Source: Marasmius tenuissimus (taxonomy: Eukaryota; Basidiomycota; Agaricomycetes; Agaricales; Marasmiaceae). Taken from it: a stretch of 64,000 nucleotides of DNA. Within the stretch, counting starts at the first letter, position 1, and each line of letters opens with the position of its first letter. Below are positions 1-13,278 of the stretch, piece after piece. Below the pieces are notes generated by a model. That model did not search any database. It had not been told where the DNA came from and saw only the letters and a program-made list of their open reading frames with translations. Both the position numbers and the translations under genes were made by a program. The DNA lies in NCBI GenBank assembly GCA_029532415.1, contig JAQOTA010000064.1:930001-994000 (forward strand). Direction: 5' to 3'.

Positions 1-2480
1 CTGCCAAGCGAGATCGTTTCCTTATTCCAACCTCCACCACAATTGGGTTCTGCGTATTCCCAGTTGTTCCAGCTGCGTACTAAGCAAAACTGCTGGGTAG
101 GTCGCTGGACACTCTTTTTCTGACTGATAGGAGGTTTGGGTAGCCTAAGTGCATACTTGAGGTGTTTTGTCTCAAAAAATGCGAGTCTTTCATAATCTAA
201 CCCTGTTCCTTTGACCACACCAGCTGAGGACTTAAGCCTATAGGGAGCTGCAAAACAGATCATATACTGGAGAGGACCGTACGTACTTATGGCGTGCCCG
301 GAATTCTCTCATGTTCATCTAGTCTTCTTTCACTCACTTACTCGGGACTCTGCCCATCCAACCCATCAAGTCCCAACTCAAATTAAAGTCAAAGAGGAAC
401 TTCTCAAACCTCAACGTGCAGCCTCATCTCAAATTTTAATCACTTCTATTACCTATTGTTCCCTCAAAGTCCGTCCATCCCTCTCGTACAAACACACAAT
501 ACTCCAATAATCCAGCCTCGTTAACCTTTAAAACACCTCAAAGGATGCGATTCTAGGTAGCTCTGATGCTGCGAGGCCAGAATAATGGTATGAATTGAAT
601 CTCTTGCGCCAAATCGGCTCCGTTGACACTCTCACCTCACCTCGACTCAACTCGTTTTGTTCTGCGGATTCCATTCTCTGGTCACTCTTTCGATTATTTC
701 GCAAAGATAGGGACAAAAAATTGACGCAACCAGGCCGGAGGTCATGAAGCAAAAACGAGAGGCATCACCACCCTTCCCGATCCACGTTTGTTTTGCAAGG
801 ATTCAAGGATATAGCTTTTTAACTCGCTGAAACGTATACCATACCTCAACGAGATGAACACCCACCTCTTATCGTCATGATATCTATTCCGAGGCCTTAT
901 CTCGCGTCGAGTCTCATCGTGCTGGAATCAAAACTCATTTGAGCTCCGTTCATTCTGACCTTGGCCATCCAGTGCGCCGCTTTCAATAGATTACGGTGAT
1001 GCTCTCCAATCGTCAGGATCCTGCGCCATTGTTACAATTTAGCCTTGAAGATCTTTGATCCACTGTCTCGGCGAACTGGACTTTCTCCAAGTTCGTGAAT
1101 TTGTTCGCTCACGTTGATTCTCCTTCTAGATGTGTTGACAATGTGAGTTGTACCTGACCGGTACCTCAATGTCAACGAAGCGAAGAAGAGTGGGTCTGAA
1201 TTCTTATGGATATCACCGGTTGGTACATTGGAGTACCAGGGACAAAGGTTATGATATCTTCCTCCACATTGTACCCTATCCTCTCTAATCTATGTCAAAT
1301 TAGAGTGTATCGACGTCGCTCAGTGGTTGACAAGAAGCGTCCAGAATGAAAGATATCTGAACCTGCCAATATACAACTGCCAAAGCTCCCTTCTCCCTTT
1401 GTCCCCCTGGCGAGGAAATGATCTCGAAGTGTTTGGTTTTGAGATATCTAGAATCAAGTACTTTCCCACTTCAAAGGAACTGCCGGGACTATTCACCTAC
1501 CAGTCGCCGTAGCTGTCACCGTGCTTTCTCCTAACTGGCACTTGATCCTTCCCCGCAGCTTGGTTTTTTGGTACTCTTCCTCGCCACAGAGCCTTGAGAG
1601 TATCTGAGCAAGCCTTTTACGATTGGGTGGATAACGAGACATCTAACATGTCGGATCGAACACAACAGTGCTTATCAAACACAGGGCGAATATCAAGAAC
1701 ATGCCTCTGGTTCCTCTCTCAATTCTGTCTTGCCAATCTGAGGTTTACTGCAACCTCGAACTACTGATTATGCTACCGGTAACAGTATTGTCTCCAATTA
1801 CGAGGGAACATGCCTCTCTTGAGCGATGCTCCAAGTCAAGCCAGCTAACCGTCGTCACGGTGGAAATGGAAATTATCAGTAACAATGACGGTCCCCATTG
1901 TCATCTGCCACGATCAGCACAGTGAACCTCCAATCATGACTCGCAAGACCAGTGTCAACCCCAGCAACGATAGTTGTTCAAATGTTTGTAGTGTGCGTAG
2001 TTCTTCCGCCATAACCCAGCTTATCTTTCCTCATTATGTTGAACTATCGCTGAGCATGTTTACAAGGGCTGTATCACTGGCAATCCCGCATGCTAATGGC
2101 TTGAGAACTAAGATCTAAGACGAGGTTTACTGTGCGTAAATACTTAGTTCATTTTGGTCTATCCCTTGGATAACCCTATTCCAATCTGACGTTCCTCGTG
2201 AGTAATTAGTTGCCCACTGTGGTAAGTATACAAGTACTCTCAAAGAGATTATGTAGGTGAAAAACTTATAGCTCACTCTTTCCGTATATCGTCTGAGTCT
2301 ATGCTCGGAATTTACTCAACACAGGTCACAGGATAGGCCTTACTCCGGTGGGAATGGATGTGTGGTGATCATTCCAGACACTCATCTTCTATCAAAGTCC
2401 AATGGAGTACCAATGGATTGGTCGATGAGAGTTGAAAGCATGTGTTCCGATCCATTAAATCTTCAATTGACAGGAATCAT
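1..2480. other. No recognisable gene
   Basis: Only short open frames without recognisable domains or convincing intron-exon chains occur here. Composition is AT-leaning like the other decayed stretches. From about 2.48 kb the sequence begins to resemble the upstream regions of the P2 and P3 family members. Confidence 0.5.
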
Positions 2481-3072
2481 GGTTTCATTCAGTGTCTTCA
2501 GTGTCTTTGCTCCCTGACAAGAAAATGACTGAGGTAACTCTCACGTCTGTGCTCACGGTTCAAAGCCTCTCTGGTATGTGTTTTAGACAGGATTAAGGCA
2601 AGCTAGTGCTCATTGGATGTTTCTTTAGGTGTTATTGATGATTCATTCAGCCCCTCACCTGCTGAGCCGATCGACACAGCCTTGGCGACCACATTCTCCC
2701 CACTCGTTCTCCCCTGGTGGCTCAAAAGTTCCATACAAGTTTATGTTCCTGTCACCAGTCACTGGACCACCATACAAATTTGCCCCGCAAATGACCTTGT
2801 CGCACTGAGAACCCCATAAAAATCAAAAATAGGTCACTATCGGATTACTGAGTGCCCATTGTTACCAGGAGCATCCAATAGAATTCCAAGTTAAACAAAC
2901 TAAAGTCTCAGAAGCTCGACCTTGAAGAATAATGCAAAAGGCAATATGGCTTTAGGCGGCATTAAATGTACAGACAGGCACCGGGGCTAGGGGAATGGAC
3001 GGTCACATATACATGCAATGTTGTGGCCTTCCCTTTCAGTTTATTTCCCTCCTTACTTCCATTACTCAAACC

Positions 3073-6000
3073 ATGTCGTCCAGTTTCTTCTTAGGTGCCA
3101 AAAATACGAGAATCGGTCAAAATTGCATGCTTCAGCATGTAGAAGGGGACATGATTCACAACTATAATGGGTGTCCAACCTGCCAGGAGCAAGATGAGGA
3201 TCGAGTTATGGTATTTGTCAAACTCTTTGTTTGATAGGCCGATTCATGTCATCTATCATTTAGCCCAAACAAAAATGGTATAGGGTGATTTTTGAGGGTG
3301 ACATTTGTCTTCGAGGGCAAACTTGGTCAGAGAAGATGGAGGTGATGGTCAGGGCACCTTGGACAGAAGATGGGTCATCTTGGAATGGTGAAGAAACAAG
3401 AATTGCAGTTGTCAAGAAGTTTCATACTGCTACAATAAACCCAGACAACCACACAGTTACTGCAGTGACTTTGGAGCCAAAACACAAGAGGGATAGAAAT
3501 ACTACACGCCTGGTGAGTACATTCTGAACTATCCGATTAGCATGGCAGTGATGTGAATTTTTTCAGCTGTGGAGGAAGTTCTATGAGGCATATTCGGCGC
3601 ACAAGTAAGACTTTTTTTGTGCACACTAGATTTCTCAACAATGTCAGAGCTTAGGTCAGTGTGGCTTGTTCAGATGTTGGGACTGATGACGGCAGAGATT
3701 CCGGCTTTTGTCCTGTACGAAGGTAGGAAAATTTTGAAGGTGGGGCTAGTTGTCAAAGCTCACTGCTTGAGTTCCCTAGATTTAGCCAACGGGGATGAAT
3801 TGCCTTGCTTGTCAAGGTCTCTCCCCAGGTGGGTTTCATTTTCCCATGCATTTTCCAAATAAAGCCAAATCTACTTGATTAGATTTCACTCACTGTTTTA
3901 TCTCATCAATATGTTTGATCTTTGCTTTGTACGCGTCCGGCGAGCCGCGAAGTACGAATGTACAGTTTCAATGTGAACTTCGCGACAAGCAAGGTGGCAG
4001 CCACGGGACGCGTGCCTAACGAGTTCACTTGTCGGTTTTTAGACAATGATCTTATATATTACTACCTTTTATACACACAGGTAAATCCTTCAACCTGCAT
4101 CCAAAATCCGCTGAAAATAACCTTAGGATCTCGCAATCTCTGTGCTCCGTTCCGACAAATCACTGAGGATTCCGGTGAGTTGGCTAATATGAGTCTTGCC
4201 TGGCTAAAAATAGCACAAAATAGGTCTCGGAGGCATGGGAGGATTGGACATTCAATCTCAGAACATGGTCTTGGCACTATGACGCCTCTGCCTCCATTAA
4301 AAAACCGACAGAATCCTCCATCTACACACCAATCTCACTTCCTGAAGGGCCTCTTCCCTAACTTGATGTTGACGAGATAACCACCTACTTGGAGAACAAT
4401 TTCGGTGACTTCTTGCACCTGAATACGTCATTGGGAGCAACACGGCAAGAAGGCCTTTCAAGATATGCACGATATGGCCGACTGACATTGGGAGCTGTCA
4501 TCAACCGCTGGGAAAGTGGAATTGAAGCCCACTTCTTTTCCACTCCACGTCCCGAGTGGTGTTTTGAGAATCGTAGTCAAAACATCGACGTTGGTTACTC
4601 CGGTAAAGGTACACCCTATTTCCATTCATGCCTTGCTCTTCTAATGCCACTAGTCACTTCACGCGTTGACTTTCAATCCCGCAATACTCACACCACCCGA
4701 CTAAACTTATACTTCTCGTTGCGCCTTCCATTAGAGGACCGAATCCGACTCCGCACTGCTTACCTTTGCCATTGCGGAAAGGGTAGCAACAGTTGGACAT
4801 GTAAGTGCCCCACAGATCTTCGTTCTCACTTGCATCATAACATACCTGATATCCATACCCAGATTTCATTGACGAGATTGTATTTTCTGTCACTGACAAC
4901 CTCTCATGTGGTCTCAAAACCTGTCTCGCACCCACGTACCTCTTCGTTCCCCCTCCACGCTGAGTACATCAACGGAATGTACTGTTTACCCCATACCCTT
5001 CCTGGCCCGCTATTCTACTGGTCATGGGACCCGGAAGGAAGAACTGAAAGTTAGAAGAACGAGTGGGAGCGGTCTGGAATACCTGAGCTGGAGGTTAAGA
5101 CGTGGCTTGGCTTGCATTGGATCAATGCTGAGTATAGCCTGGTTGAGAGTTACTTGCACAACAAAAACCATATCGTCAATAGGAAGCAATACGCTCGGGA
5201 TAATGGGTATCCCGAATTGGTATAGGGTACGCACCTTCCACTCTCTTTGATTTGTTAGGCATAATTTACTCTGTGATTTAGGCGATCCTCATAATCGAAG
5301 GCTCGAGGAGCTAAAAGACACGGACAACAATGAAGACTTGGAAGACTCGGGTAAGCATGGGGGCTGGGTGGAGTTGGATGAGAACGAACATTGCTCTTCA
5401 ATCTCTCAGCCCACATTCCCGTCAGCTTCCCCGGTGGAAAGCGTGTTGGCGTACTCAGTGGGACGAGGTATGCGTGTTCTATACTCATAGCATGGTTCCC
5501 TCCTGGACGTTTGAACTCGACTCTTAGTTAACCGTCATCGTCGTACAAGCTCAGAGAATTCTGTGGAGAAGACACGCCACATCGGACAGCAACAGGCTAG
5601 GGTTTGGGGAATTGGAGCTCAAGCGGATACATCGCAGGGTGTTGCCCAAAAACCTCGCCCATTCAAACAGCGAGCCTCATTTCCAAGTGTTCACACGCAC
5701 CATCTCACCGGCCTTTCCTAGGTCTCTGACCTCCGGGTCCAACTCGGCTACTAATCAATCCAAATTGTCACGGGGAATCGCAAGAATGAAGGTAGACTCT
5801 CGTGATGTTAACTTTACACGTCCGACACAGTGAGCCTTTCTTCTCGCCCACATTCGGTATCTCAAATATACGAGTAGGGCCCAGGCACGGGTACAGGCGA
5901 TGGCTGTGTCTAGCTCACTATCACAACAGAAAGTGGAACAAAGATCTCCCGAGACAAAGACAGTTAGCGTTGGGGTTGGGCCAGAGTCCACCACAGCTTG

Positions 6001-6297
6001 ACAGTAAGAGCCCGTGCTTTGACTCCCTTATACATATGACCTCACCGATCTTCTATAGGTCTACGATCACCGTATCTAATTTGGCGATCAACCGATCCCA
6101 ACTGTCCCAGAGAGCCGTAATCTCAACACCGAACAAGCCGAAGAAACAGCCCGAGCCGGAAGATCGTAAGGTTACTCAATCTTCTGCACGGACGACACGG
6201 TAAGTCCGATTCCGTTCGTTCGTAATCTTATCTGAAGCTTCCCACTAGTTCTCAGAGGACTCGTACAAATGGATCTGGTAAGGAAGCGTGGAGATAG
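3073..6297 (+). pseudogene. P1: multicopy agaricomycete family protein, degraded
   Basis: I recognise this only as a multicopy family of unknown function, present here as P1 to P5. The start at 3073 opens an N-terminal motif with FFLGAKNTRI and QHVEGD, then a Cys pair (CPTCQE). In-phase introns follow at about 3211-3263 and after NTTRL. The middle block has PRPEWCFENRS and FGDFLHL, and the C-terminus is a set of short basic exons ending in TR before a splice donor; the last exon stops with TAG at 6295-6297. Two breaks suggest a pseudogene: a roughly 200-bp insertion at 3.84-4.04 kb and a frameshift in the C-rich stretch near 4,950, between FVPPP in one frame and HAEYINGMYC in another. Basic C-terminal exons hint at nucleic-acid contact, but that is speculative. 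Confidence 0.65.
3841..4043 (+). repeat. Insertion in P1, possibly acting as an intron
   Basis: P2 and P3 run straight through the corresponding place. P1 has about 200 extra bases bounded by a GTGGGT donor-like start and a TTTTTAG acceptor-like end. Inside is a GC-rich core at about 3930-4030 with CGCGAAGT and ACTTCGCG in inverted orientation and two ACGCGT-containing segments. It may be a small mobile element whose ends function as splice sites. Confidence 0.4.
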
Positions 6298-6559
6298 ATA
6301 CATGGAGGTTTCGGTGAGAGTTAGAAAAAGAGATGATGCTCAAATAGGAGATTGATTGAAGTGTTGTATCATGATCAGCTTGTATTCTTTATTTTTTGCG
6401 GCAGGCTCGCTTGATTGCTCATATATATTGTGTGGCCTGTGATCAACCATGAATCGCTTTGATTACTCTTCAAATAGCTAGCAGCACGGGAAGCACAGCT
6501 ACAAAAAGACAGTTCATTGACGTCGGGCTGCACTTTTGAGTGCCCAACGGTGTTGTGGA

Positions 6560-7994
6560 GCTGGGTCACATAGAAGTCATGATGGTACCTGCTCGAGCTC
6601 GGTACGTTGTCCCAAACCTCCTTCGCAGGTCCCTTGTAATGCCAGATGACTCTCCCAGCCAGGTACTTGCAATACGAGACAGCCATATGATTTACTCTGA
6701 AAGTTGGACCATATAGATTGCGCATCGAGAGGAACTATGACTCAGACGATGCCAGGTAATGATTCAGCCAGAGCTCAAAATTCACATTACTCAATCTGGA
6801 ACCCCAGAGGATCAGCGGGTGTGTGCCCCGGGACAAACTGGCAAGCTGTAACAAACTGGGGAACTTGTTACAAACTCTAGAGTTGAGCAGCCCTATACCT
6901 GTCTTTCCTTACAAAACCTACATCTTCCAATAGATGTCACCCATAGCGCTAGTCTCTTGTCTGTGGGCACTTTAGCCGGAGGAGCGGATCTCCATAAAGT
7001 AAGAATATTTTAGAACCCTTCCACGAGACTTGCGCCTAAGTACGCTTTTTCGGTCCCAGAATGGATTGAGACCAGTGATCCTCGGAGATGGTAGCCGAGG
7101 TTTTTCTATTGTTTCAATTGAATTTTGACGTAATACTCGGGTTGTTTGAACGGCTATATATGCCGGAACTCATGGTCACTAGCTTAGTTGCCTTTATTTG
7201 GTTGTGTTGAAAGACGTGTTGCGTCAGGTGCTAAGTGGCCTGTCCTTTGCCTGCCATTGAGCTTATGCTAGAGCCAAGATGGAATAATCGGAAATTCTAA
7301 TGTCCATAATCTCCTACTTTGCCAACACCATACTGCTAACTAGCCTGCACAGTTCAATTGGTTCTCCCTGTGGATGATCTCACCTTTGTTACATAATCTA
7401 ACCATGGCTGCAACTATCTTCACCGAGCTTTGTTTGTCGGGGTGGGTTAGACTGTCAGAATGTCTCTATCGACACTTCTCAGCAGTCTTGAAAATAAGAA
7501 GTATAGGAGCCTTCTCAGATTGGTGTGGCTATAGGGCAATGGCGAGAGCCGGAAGGCTCAAATGATTGAGTTGTGTATTGGCTCAAAAACTGGGGGCTTT
7601 GTCCAGAACGTCTCCATCTCAGAGGCAATTTCATTCGGGATAAGGGATCAACCTGGCTCACAGAATGTATGGTTCACATCAAGTCCACCATGTGGTCAGT
7701 GTCTGTAGCCCAAAATGGCTGCTTATCAATCAATAGCTCGTATTACATCTATGCCGAGTTCACTTCGAGCTTGTTCAATGGTGATTACTCTTGTGATAAC
7801 TCAGCTTTCACAAGCTCACTACAGTATGGAGGACGCCAAATCTCGATCGCCATGTGGCTTGTTCGTTCCTCAACCTCATTGTTGGTCAGAACCATCGGGA
7901 GAACCTCCAAAGGCTGTCTGTAGGAGGTAATGGGCGCAAGGCTCAACCACCTGGAAGTGTTCACACTCTCACATTCGTCTTGACACGGCATGCC
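6560..7994. other. No recognisable gene
   Basis: Short overlapping open frames on both strands, none with a domain or a plausible splice chain. It sits between the 3' flank of P1 and the first solo LTR and is probably decayed DNA. Confidence 0.5.
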
Positions 7995-7999
7995 AAAAC

Positions 8000-8379
8000 T
8001 GTCATGAAATTCCCTCCTATCTTATCTTTTCTCCTTATCTTATCATTTTCCATCTTATCTATATCTTATCCCTCATATGATTCATATCTTATCATATAGA
8101 CACATGGTAGATACATGAAGGGACCCACATGTTGTAGACACATGTCGGTCCTGTTTCAGATACTGTTTCACAATGTCATACCTTGATGTCATACCTCACC
8201 GTAGACACACGCCGTAGTCCTCTCAGTAGTATATAAGAAGTAGATACTCTGCATGTATTCCCCAGTCTTGAGCTGGTTTATTCCTCACCAGTATAGAGTT
8301 CTCTATTCTTTGCCTCATTCCCTCTTGTCTGACAGCATAGTGTGACGCGTCACCAGGTCAGATCTGGTGATTGCTGACA
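8000..8379 (+). mobile_element. Solo LTR 1 (380 bp) with 5-bp target duplication
   Basis: The unit begins TGTCATGAAA and ends GCTGACA, so it is bounded by the inverted pair TGTCA/TGACA. AAAAC lies directly on both sides (7995-7999 and 8380-8384), a perfect 5-bp duplication. A second copy at 16513-16893 is almost identical along its whole length. A TATATAAG box lies upstream of a probable transcription start. No internal retrotransposon domain adjoins it, so it is the product of LTR-LTR recombination. Confidence 0.9.
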
Positions 8380-8384
8380 AAAAC

Positions 8385-9330
8385 CTTCATCGGTTACAAA
8401 TAGCCTCTTATGATTCCAGGAATCTCAAGGAGTCTGTTCTCCCTGATCTCGGATCCAACTCCCATTGCCTTCTCTGATGTAGTATGGCTAGGCCCAGCGC
8501 CGTTGCATGCATTATGAATCAATTTCACATTGCAGCACAACGAGGGAAATGGTACCACGTTGGGGAATTGAATGCAGTGCCGTGGTTATCGATTCCTTCT
8601 GTATCACACCTATGGACTCACCCCCTCATGTACTAATTGTGATTTTCTAGATATCTCCCTCATAGATTGGTACGGACACATGAGCAATACTTCATGTATC
8701 CAGAGCAAATTGGATTTGTCAACATTTGAGGGTGGTTCCCAGGGTCTCACTGTGCGGAAGAGCATGACGGCAGCCTGGAATCTCCTGCTCCTCCTATGAA
8801 AACCTTCAGCTTCAAGGTATCTCTTCAATGTTGGTGTGGCCATGCTGCTCCCAGTTATTCGTGAACACCTTCTATACAGCGATGTTCTTACTATTCAACC
8901 TGAACCACTCCTGGATGTACTGCTCGAACAGGAGGCACCCCTGGTCCAATGGATGGCGTGCATTGATGATCACCTCGTATCCAAAATCGCATGACTGCAG
9001 TTACACAAATGTGCACTTTCATTTCCTTCACCCCGCGACATGTACTACTTCTGTGAACGTTGACCCACCGCTAATATTGACTCCCCGTTGCCAACGCGTT
9101 GCGAACCCGTGGCAGAGAATTTTGGCGACATATCCGTTGCAAGAGCAGACGATATCTATTACTCAGAAGACGCATTTGTGTAGGTACAATGCATTGAATG
9201 TTCAGAGGTATTTAGTGGAGGTACAACAGCGCTGCGGCACCTGAATGGATCACGACAATGTCTAACTCAATACACAATCACACCGAACTGTTTCCAAATC
9301 CTGGACAGCCTGCCGTCTGTGGCCCTGATC
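8385..9330. other. No recognisable gene
   Basis: Short open frames only; no domain or reliable splice structure seen. A gene fragment cannot be excluded because the next gene starts at 9331. Confidence 0.4.
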
Positions 9331-9887
9331 ATGGCTTCTGGAAGACGACTCGCTCAAACAAAAACTGACAATACGGACAGTGACTGGAAACTGTTTGTGT
9401 GCATCTGTTGTGAGGTTCAAGAAGAAAATGGTATCCAGACAGGCGGGGCTGAGAATGAAGACATAGGTAAGAAACAACCCTTCATCGGATGGTGGAGACA
9501 ATACATAAGTGTTCACTTGCTCGAGATAACGATCATCGTTCCATATTCAATCCGTCGCCAGGTTAAACATTTTGAAGCTGAAGGCCACCAAGCGCTGTTT
9601 CAGGACTGGGAAGATGATAAAGATGGGAAGGTCACCATGCTAATTCGGTTACCCACTGCAGCCGAATATGCTGCTTACGAGGACATAGATAGTGGTTGGT
9701 GCTGTTCACAGTGCCATGATTTTACTGAAATACCAACCACTTGGACTCGTATTCTGTCACATCTGAAACAAAAGTAAGTTGTGGAGTATTTAGCTACACG
9801 GCCATAGCAAGCTGATTATGAGCTTATTGTAGGCACCTCAAGGAGATGTCGTCCATTTCTCAAGATATGTTCTATGGGGGACTGTAG
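9331..9887 (+). CDS. Small protein with C2H2-like zinc finger, function unknown
   Basis: An ATG at 9331 opens a frame with an early cysteine cluster (VCICCEV) and a late CSQCHDF segment followed by histidines spaced as in a C2H2 finger (C-x2-C-x16-H-x4-H). The second histidine depends on splicing a 59-nt GT-AG intron at 9774-9832, which extends the frame to a TAG at 9885-9887. A further intron is likely at about 9466-9561, beginning GTAAGAAAC, but its exact acceptor is unclear. The protein is under 170 aa. Similar Cys/His tails occur in many agaricomycete proteins of unknown role; I do not recognise the rest. Confidence 0.5.
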
Positions 9888-10351
9888 ATTAATTGTGCTA
9901 TCATATTCAGCAGAAGGATAGTCATGTAACGAAGAAATGAATGTGACTTACATCTTGTGCATTGATATCGCCCACTATCCATAAGGGCTGAAAAGCTATG
10001 ATTAAGGTAAATGAATCAACCGCACCGCAACGGGTGAAAAGAAATACACGGGTGTCACATGCTAAAACTTGTCTTCTGAGATGAGACCTCATTAGTGCCC
10101 AAAGCCAGTCCGAAGACTGGCTTATCCCCGTCCCAAGTACCTTCACAGACTGTCCGAAGAGTCTGTTGTCTGCTCTGTTTGTCATGCTCTTCCTTAAGCA
10201 TTGTATTGTTGAGAGGTCTGCTAGCCCAGAATTAATTATCCAGTCCATCGTAACCACAGTTGAGCTGACCCTTCATCAGACAATACACTATGCTTCTAAC
10301 GATTTGGAAGCCACATTTGCTTGTCCAGAACGGGAGTAATTCTTACTCGGC
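9888..10351. other. No recognisable gene
   Basis: No domain or splice chain seen in either strand between the C2H2-like gene and the possible membrane-protein remnant. Confidence 0.4.
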
Positions 10352-10960
10352 TCAGCAGGCAAGCAAAATAATGACATTCAAGTAAACAGCCAAACTCAAA
10401 AGGCCTTCACGGGTGTAATGGGCTATGTGGGCAATTACAATGCCCCAGACAGGGCTGTCGGGGATCAGTTGAGCGATCCCATCGATTAAGATTCTCACCA
10501 CAATCAATATAGCAAGAAATAGGTCCATTTGTTTAGTAGAGAATGTTGTTGTTGGTATCTTTAGCAGTAATGTAGTCCATAGGTATTTGAGAGCAGTGTC
10601 TTCGACGCTCGAGTCCAAACAAGATTGCAAAGTCTGCGCAGTGTAAAGCGCATGCCACGTGTTTTTTATCATGTATTGTCTTCCGGAGTGACCTATGCCA
10701 AATGGTTTTCGTAGAACTGTATCAACTATCAGAGCCACAGAAGCAACAATTGTTAGTTGGCGGTTACAGACGAAAGTGAACAAATGAACGCACTTTTTGA
10801 GGGAATAGGTAGCGGGCAGTTGCAAGCGGCACCTTTATCAGAATGGAATCATTAACGAACCGCACCCCATTCTGCACATCATAACTGATCATCCAAGTAA
10901 TGAGGACCGAGACCAAAATCGGGCCAGGGCAAAGAGGCGTACAGTGTGATGTATGCAATT
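10352..10960 (-). pseudogene. Possible membrane-protein remnant
   Basis: The frame at 10352-10825 contains hydrophobic stretches such as LTIVASVALIVDTVL, LFLAILIVVRILI and a C-terminal LAVYLNVIILLAC. A neighbouring frame to 10958 adds ILVSVLITWMI. The spacing suggests a fragment of a multi-pass membrane protein like those at 42-46 kb and 55-61 kb, but no diagnostic motif fixes the family and no start was found. Treat as tentative. Confidence 0.3.
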
Positions 10961-12010
10961 GCCTGGAGTTCTTTTGGTGGGTCGGGCGCTTCTACTGTGA
11001 CGATGTTGTGCACAACACATTCCCAGGAGTTGAGATTGGTGTAGCAGCAATACATCCATCGTACAGAGTGCAAGGCGGGCGGTTCTTTGAAAAGTTCTTG
11101 AGACGATCGGTCACTATGACAAGACCAGGCATTCAATAATTAAGCGAGCAAACGAACAAAACAAATAATACCTATCCCTTGCCATAATGATATTCTTTCA
11201 ATGCAAGGTGACTAGTAGAGAGTGCCTGGTCAAGTTGATGTTCAACTAAGGGAACGCGGTCGCGATTGGTGACACAAATCAACGCATGGTGTCACAATGT
11301 CACATCATCTTCACATAGTCGAACCGGGCCGAGATTTCACTACATCACCTCACCAATACAACCACTCACTGGCACTCCATTGGTCTTGTCATTCTGCTGC
11401 TTTAGGTCATGGGGCGGTTGTCAACATCGAGCCAAGTTCCCCGGCACAGATCTGAATTCCATGAGCTTCAACTGCGTTTTGAGCTGCCTAAGTTTCTGGA
11501 TTCAGAAGAATAGGACCATATAGACCTGCAGTCGACCGGGGTATATTGTCAGAGTTAGTTGTGCTGCCATTCATACAAATCCAAGGACCAAGCCATGTAG
11601 CCATGTTTCCATAAGTGAATATGTTAAGAAGGAAGAGACCTTACATTCAGTGCTAAGCAGCAGCACATACACGGGAATGCGGATCCACGGAGCAATGAAC
11701 GCAAGTTAGATGGGGGTGAACACGAAACGGTGGAAAGTGTCGACGACTAGCACGCAGTACGATGCAGAAAGACATGGATAACCATCGAATGAATGTGGAC
11801 AAATGTACCCAGGGCTCGGATCGTTGCATCCACAAATCAGATTATCTAACTTGATCGGAAATTCCCATCCGCGAAAAATGAGCACTTAATGTTGATAGGC
11901 GGATATAAGTAGAGAGATGTTCAAGCACCTTGCTTAAAGAGGATTTGGGTGGAAGTGGTCTGAAAAAATGTAAACTCGAATTCAGAATCGAGAATTATAA
12001 GAAGTCAAGT
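10961..12010. other. No recognisable gene
   Basis: Short frames on both strands with no domain. It lies downstream of the Helitron remnant and may contain its unrecognised 3' end; no clear terminal hairpin followed by CTRR was identified by eye. Confidence 0.35.
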
Positions 12011-12998
12011 TCACGCAATGCGTGCATATATTGCGTCAGTCGCTGGCCGTCCATCGCACTTGTTCAAATTTAAACGCCCACGGTTCATATTGCCTGACCA
12101 GCTGAGCCTATCATTATTCAACAACGACATTCCATCATGTTTCCACACATTATTATCTTGATCCACAACTCTGGACGTATAGTGATCGTCACTGGAATAC
12201 ATGATTCCTACAAGGTGGGTCTTGAAAGCATCCACCATCAATGTCGAGATATACGGTATGGTTTATGTAGAAATTCGGATCATTGCCACATTCAAAATGG
12301 CAATCAATGAGATCTGGAGCAACCAGGTATTTCAGTACATGGTAAGTCAGCTCATTGCAAGTGAAACATCTCCTGCCACAAGCATAGTCTGGTTTGTTCA
12401 TGCAGTCACTTGTGGAGTGAGCGTGGTTGCTTGTATTATAGAGAGTGAGAACGGGGGTATTGCTGTAGTGGTCAAGTCCGTCGATGTGTTCAAATTGGCA
12501 ACATTCTCTTACTTCAAGCAGAGGTGTCCGAGAGGCCAGCATGCATTCTAGAGCCAAATACACACTCGCATATCGACCCCAACCAAGCTCAGCCTCATTA
12601 AAACGTATTGGTCGCCTTCTAATCTGGTCTTGCACTTCTTCAAGGGACATTTCACCAATTCGACAGCTCTCAAATTCATCCCCCAATGCTTCAAGATGGA
12701 TGTTGTCTGATGTTCAGAAGAATTCATCCCATCAGTCGGGGTCCGAACCCCAAAGAGAGAAGAGGACGGGAAACAATGCATCATATGCACAACTGTTCTG
12801 TCTCCAGACTGGACCTCTGAGGTTGATAAAATTCCGGCTGGTGACACCACAATTTCTAAGCTGCCTATGCCTAACAACAGTTTCTACCTGCCTCTTTCTA
12901 CTCAGTCTCTTGAGGACGAATGTATCTGTGCAGTCTTCGCGTTTCTGTTTCGTGGAGACCGGCGTATGGTCGTAATTCCCCAACTGGAAATGACTCAT
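12011..12998 (-). pseudogene. USP-like cysteine peptidase segment of the Helitron, broken
   Basis: The minus-strand segment 12998 to 12189 keeps a single frame interrupted by two TGA codons at 12.72-12.73 kb. It holds WRQNSCAYDALF, which resembles the catalytic Cys box of ubiquitin-specific peptidases. After a probable intron, a second segment (12241-12011) holds GIMYSSDDHYTSRV and VWKHDGM, resembling the USP His box (HY... then W...D). A cysteine-rich CGRRCFTCNE lies between. Cysteine peptidase domains (OTU, Ulp1) are known in some Helitron proteins; a USP-like one is my inference from the two boxes. Both stops could be former CGA arginine codons. Confidence 0.5.
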
Positions 12999-13278
12999 TT
13001 CTGCAATTAAGTTTCAGGGTTGTCAGCAGAGGCAACAGCATACTCATCGTCGTTCTTCTCAAGAATGGGTACCAACTTTTTGTTGATGACCTGTGGTTCA
13101 GGTTCCTGAACAATCCTCCAGTCTTTGTAATCGATGTTTAAGTCAATCAAAGGGTTCGATAATGACCAGCAGAGGCAGTCCTTTCTGGCACGTAATCTGA
13201 ACCCTTCCATGCTCTAAAGCTTTTGAGCAAAGTGACAGAGTGTGTGCCTTTCACTATCTTTGGCAATTCACCCTTGTA
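12999..13278 (-). pseudogene. Degraded linker between Helitron helicase and peptidase segments
   Basis: After the helicase stop, the same frame continues with coding character (YKGELPKIV) and another frame carries DYKDWRIVQEPEPQVINKK. This suggests originally continuous coding sequence now broken by frameshifts or unrecognised introns. Confidence 0.35.

Larger units (their letters stand above)
2480..6560 (+). repeat. Segmental duplication unit 1 (carries P1)
   Basis: The stretch matches 38.27-42.22 kb not only in the P1/P3 genes but also in flanks. Upstream, both carry a related motif around CAAAGCCTCT and a GGCAAGC stretch. Downstream, both carry GCGGCAGGCTCGCT and later a GGGCTGCA...TTGAGTGCC block after the stop codon. 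A weaker upstream match also precedes P2 at about 15.6 kb. Copying of whole loci rather than retroposition is implied because introns are retained. Confidence 0.6.

Noticed and set aside
3930..4030. GC-rich core with paired ACGCGT words as a restriction-like or artificial insertion
   Set aside because: The surrounding splice-like ends and local inverted repeat are better explained by a small natural insertion; nothing suggests cloning-vector sequence.
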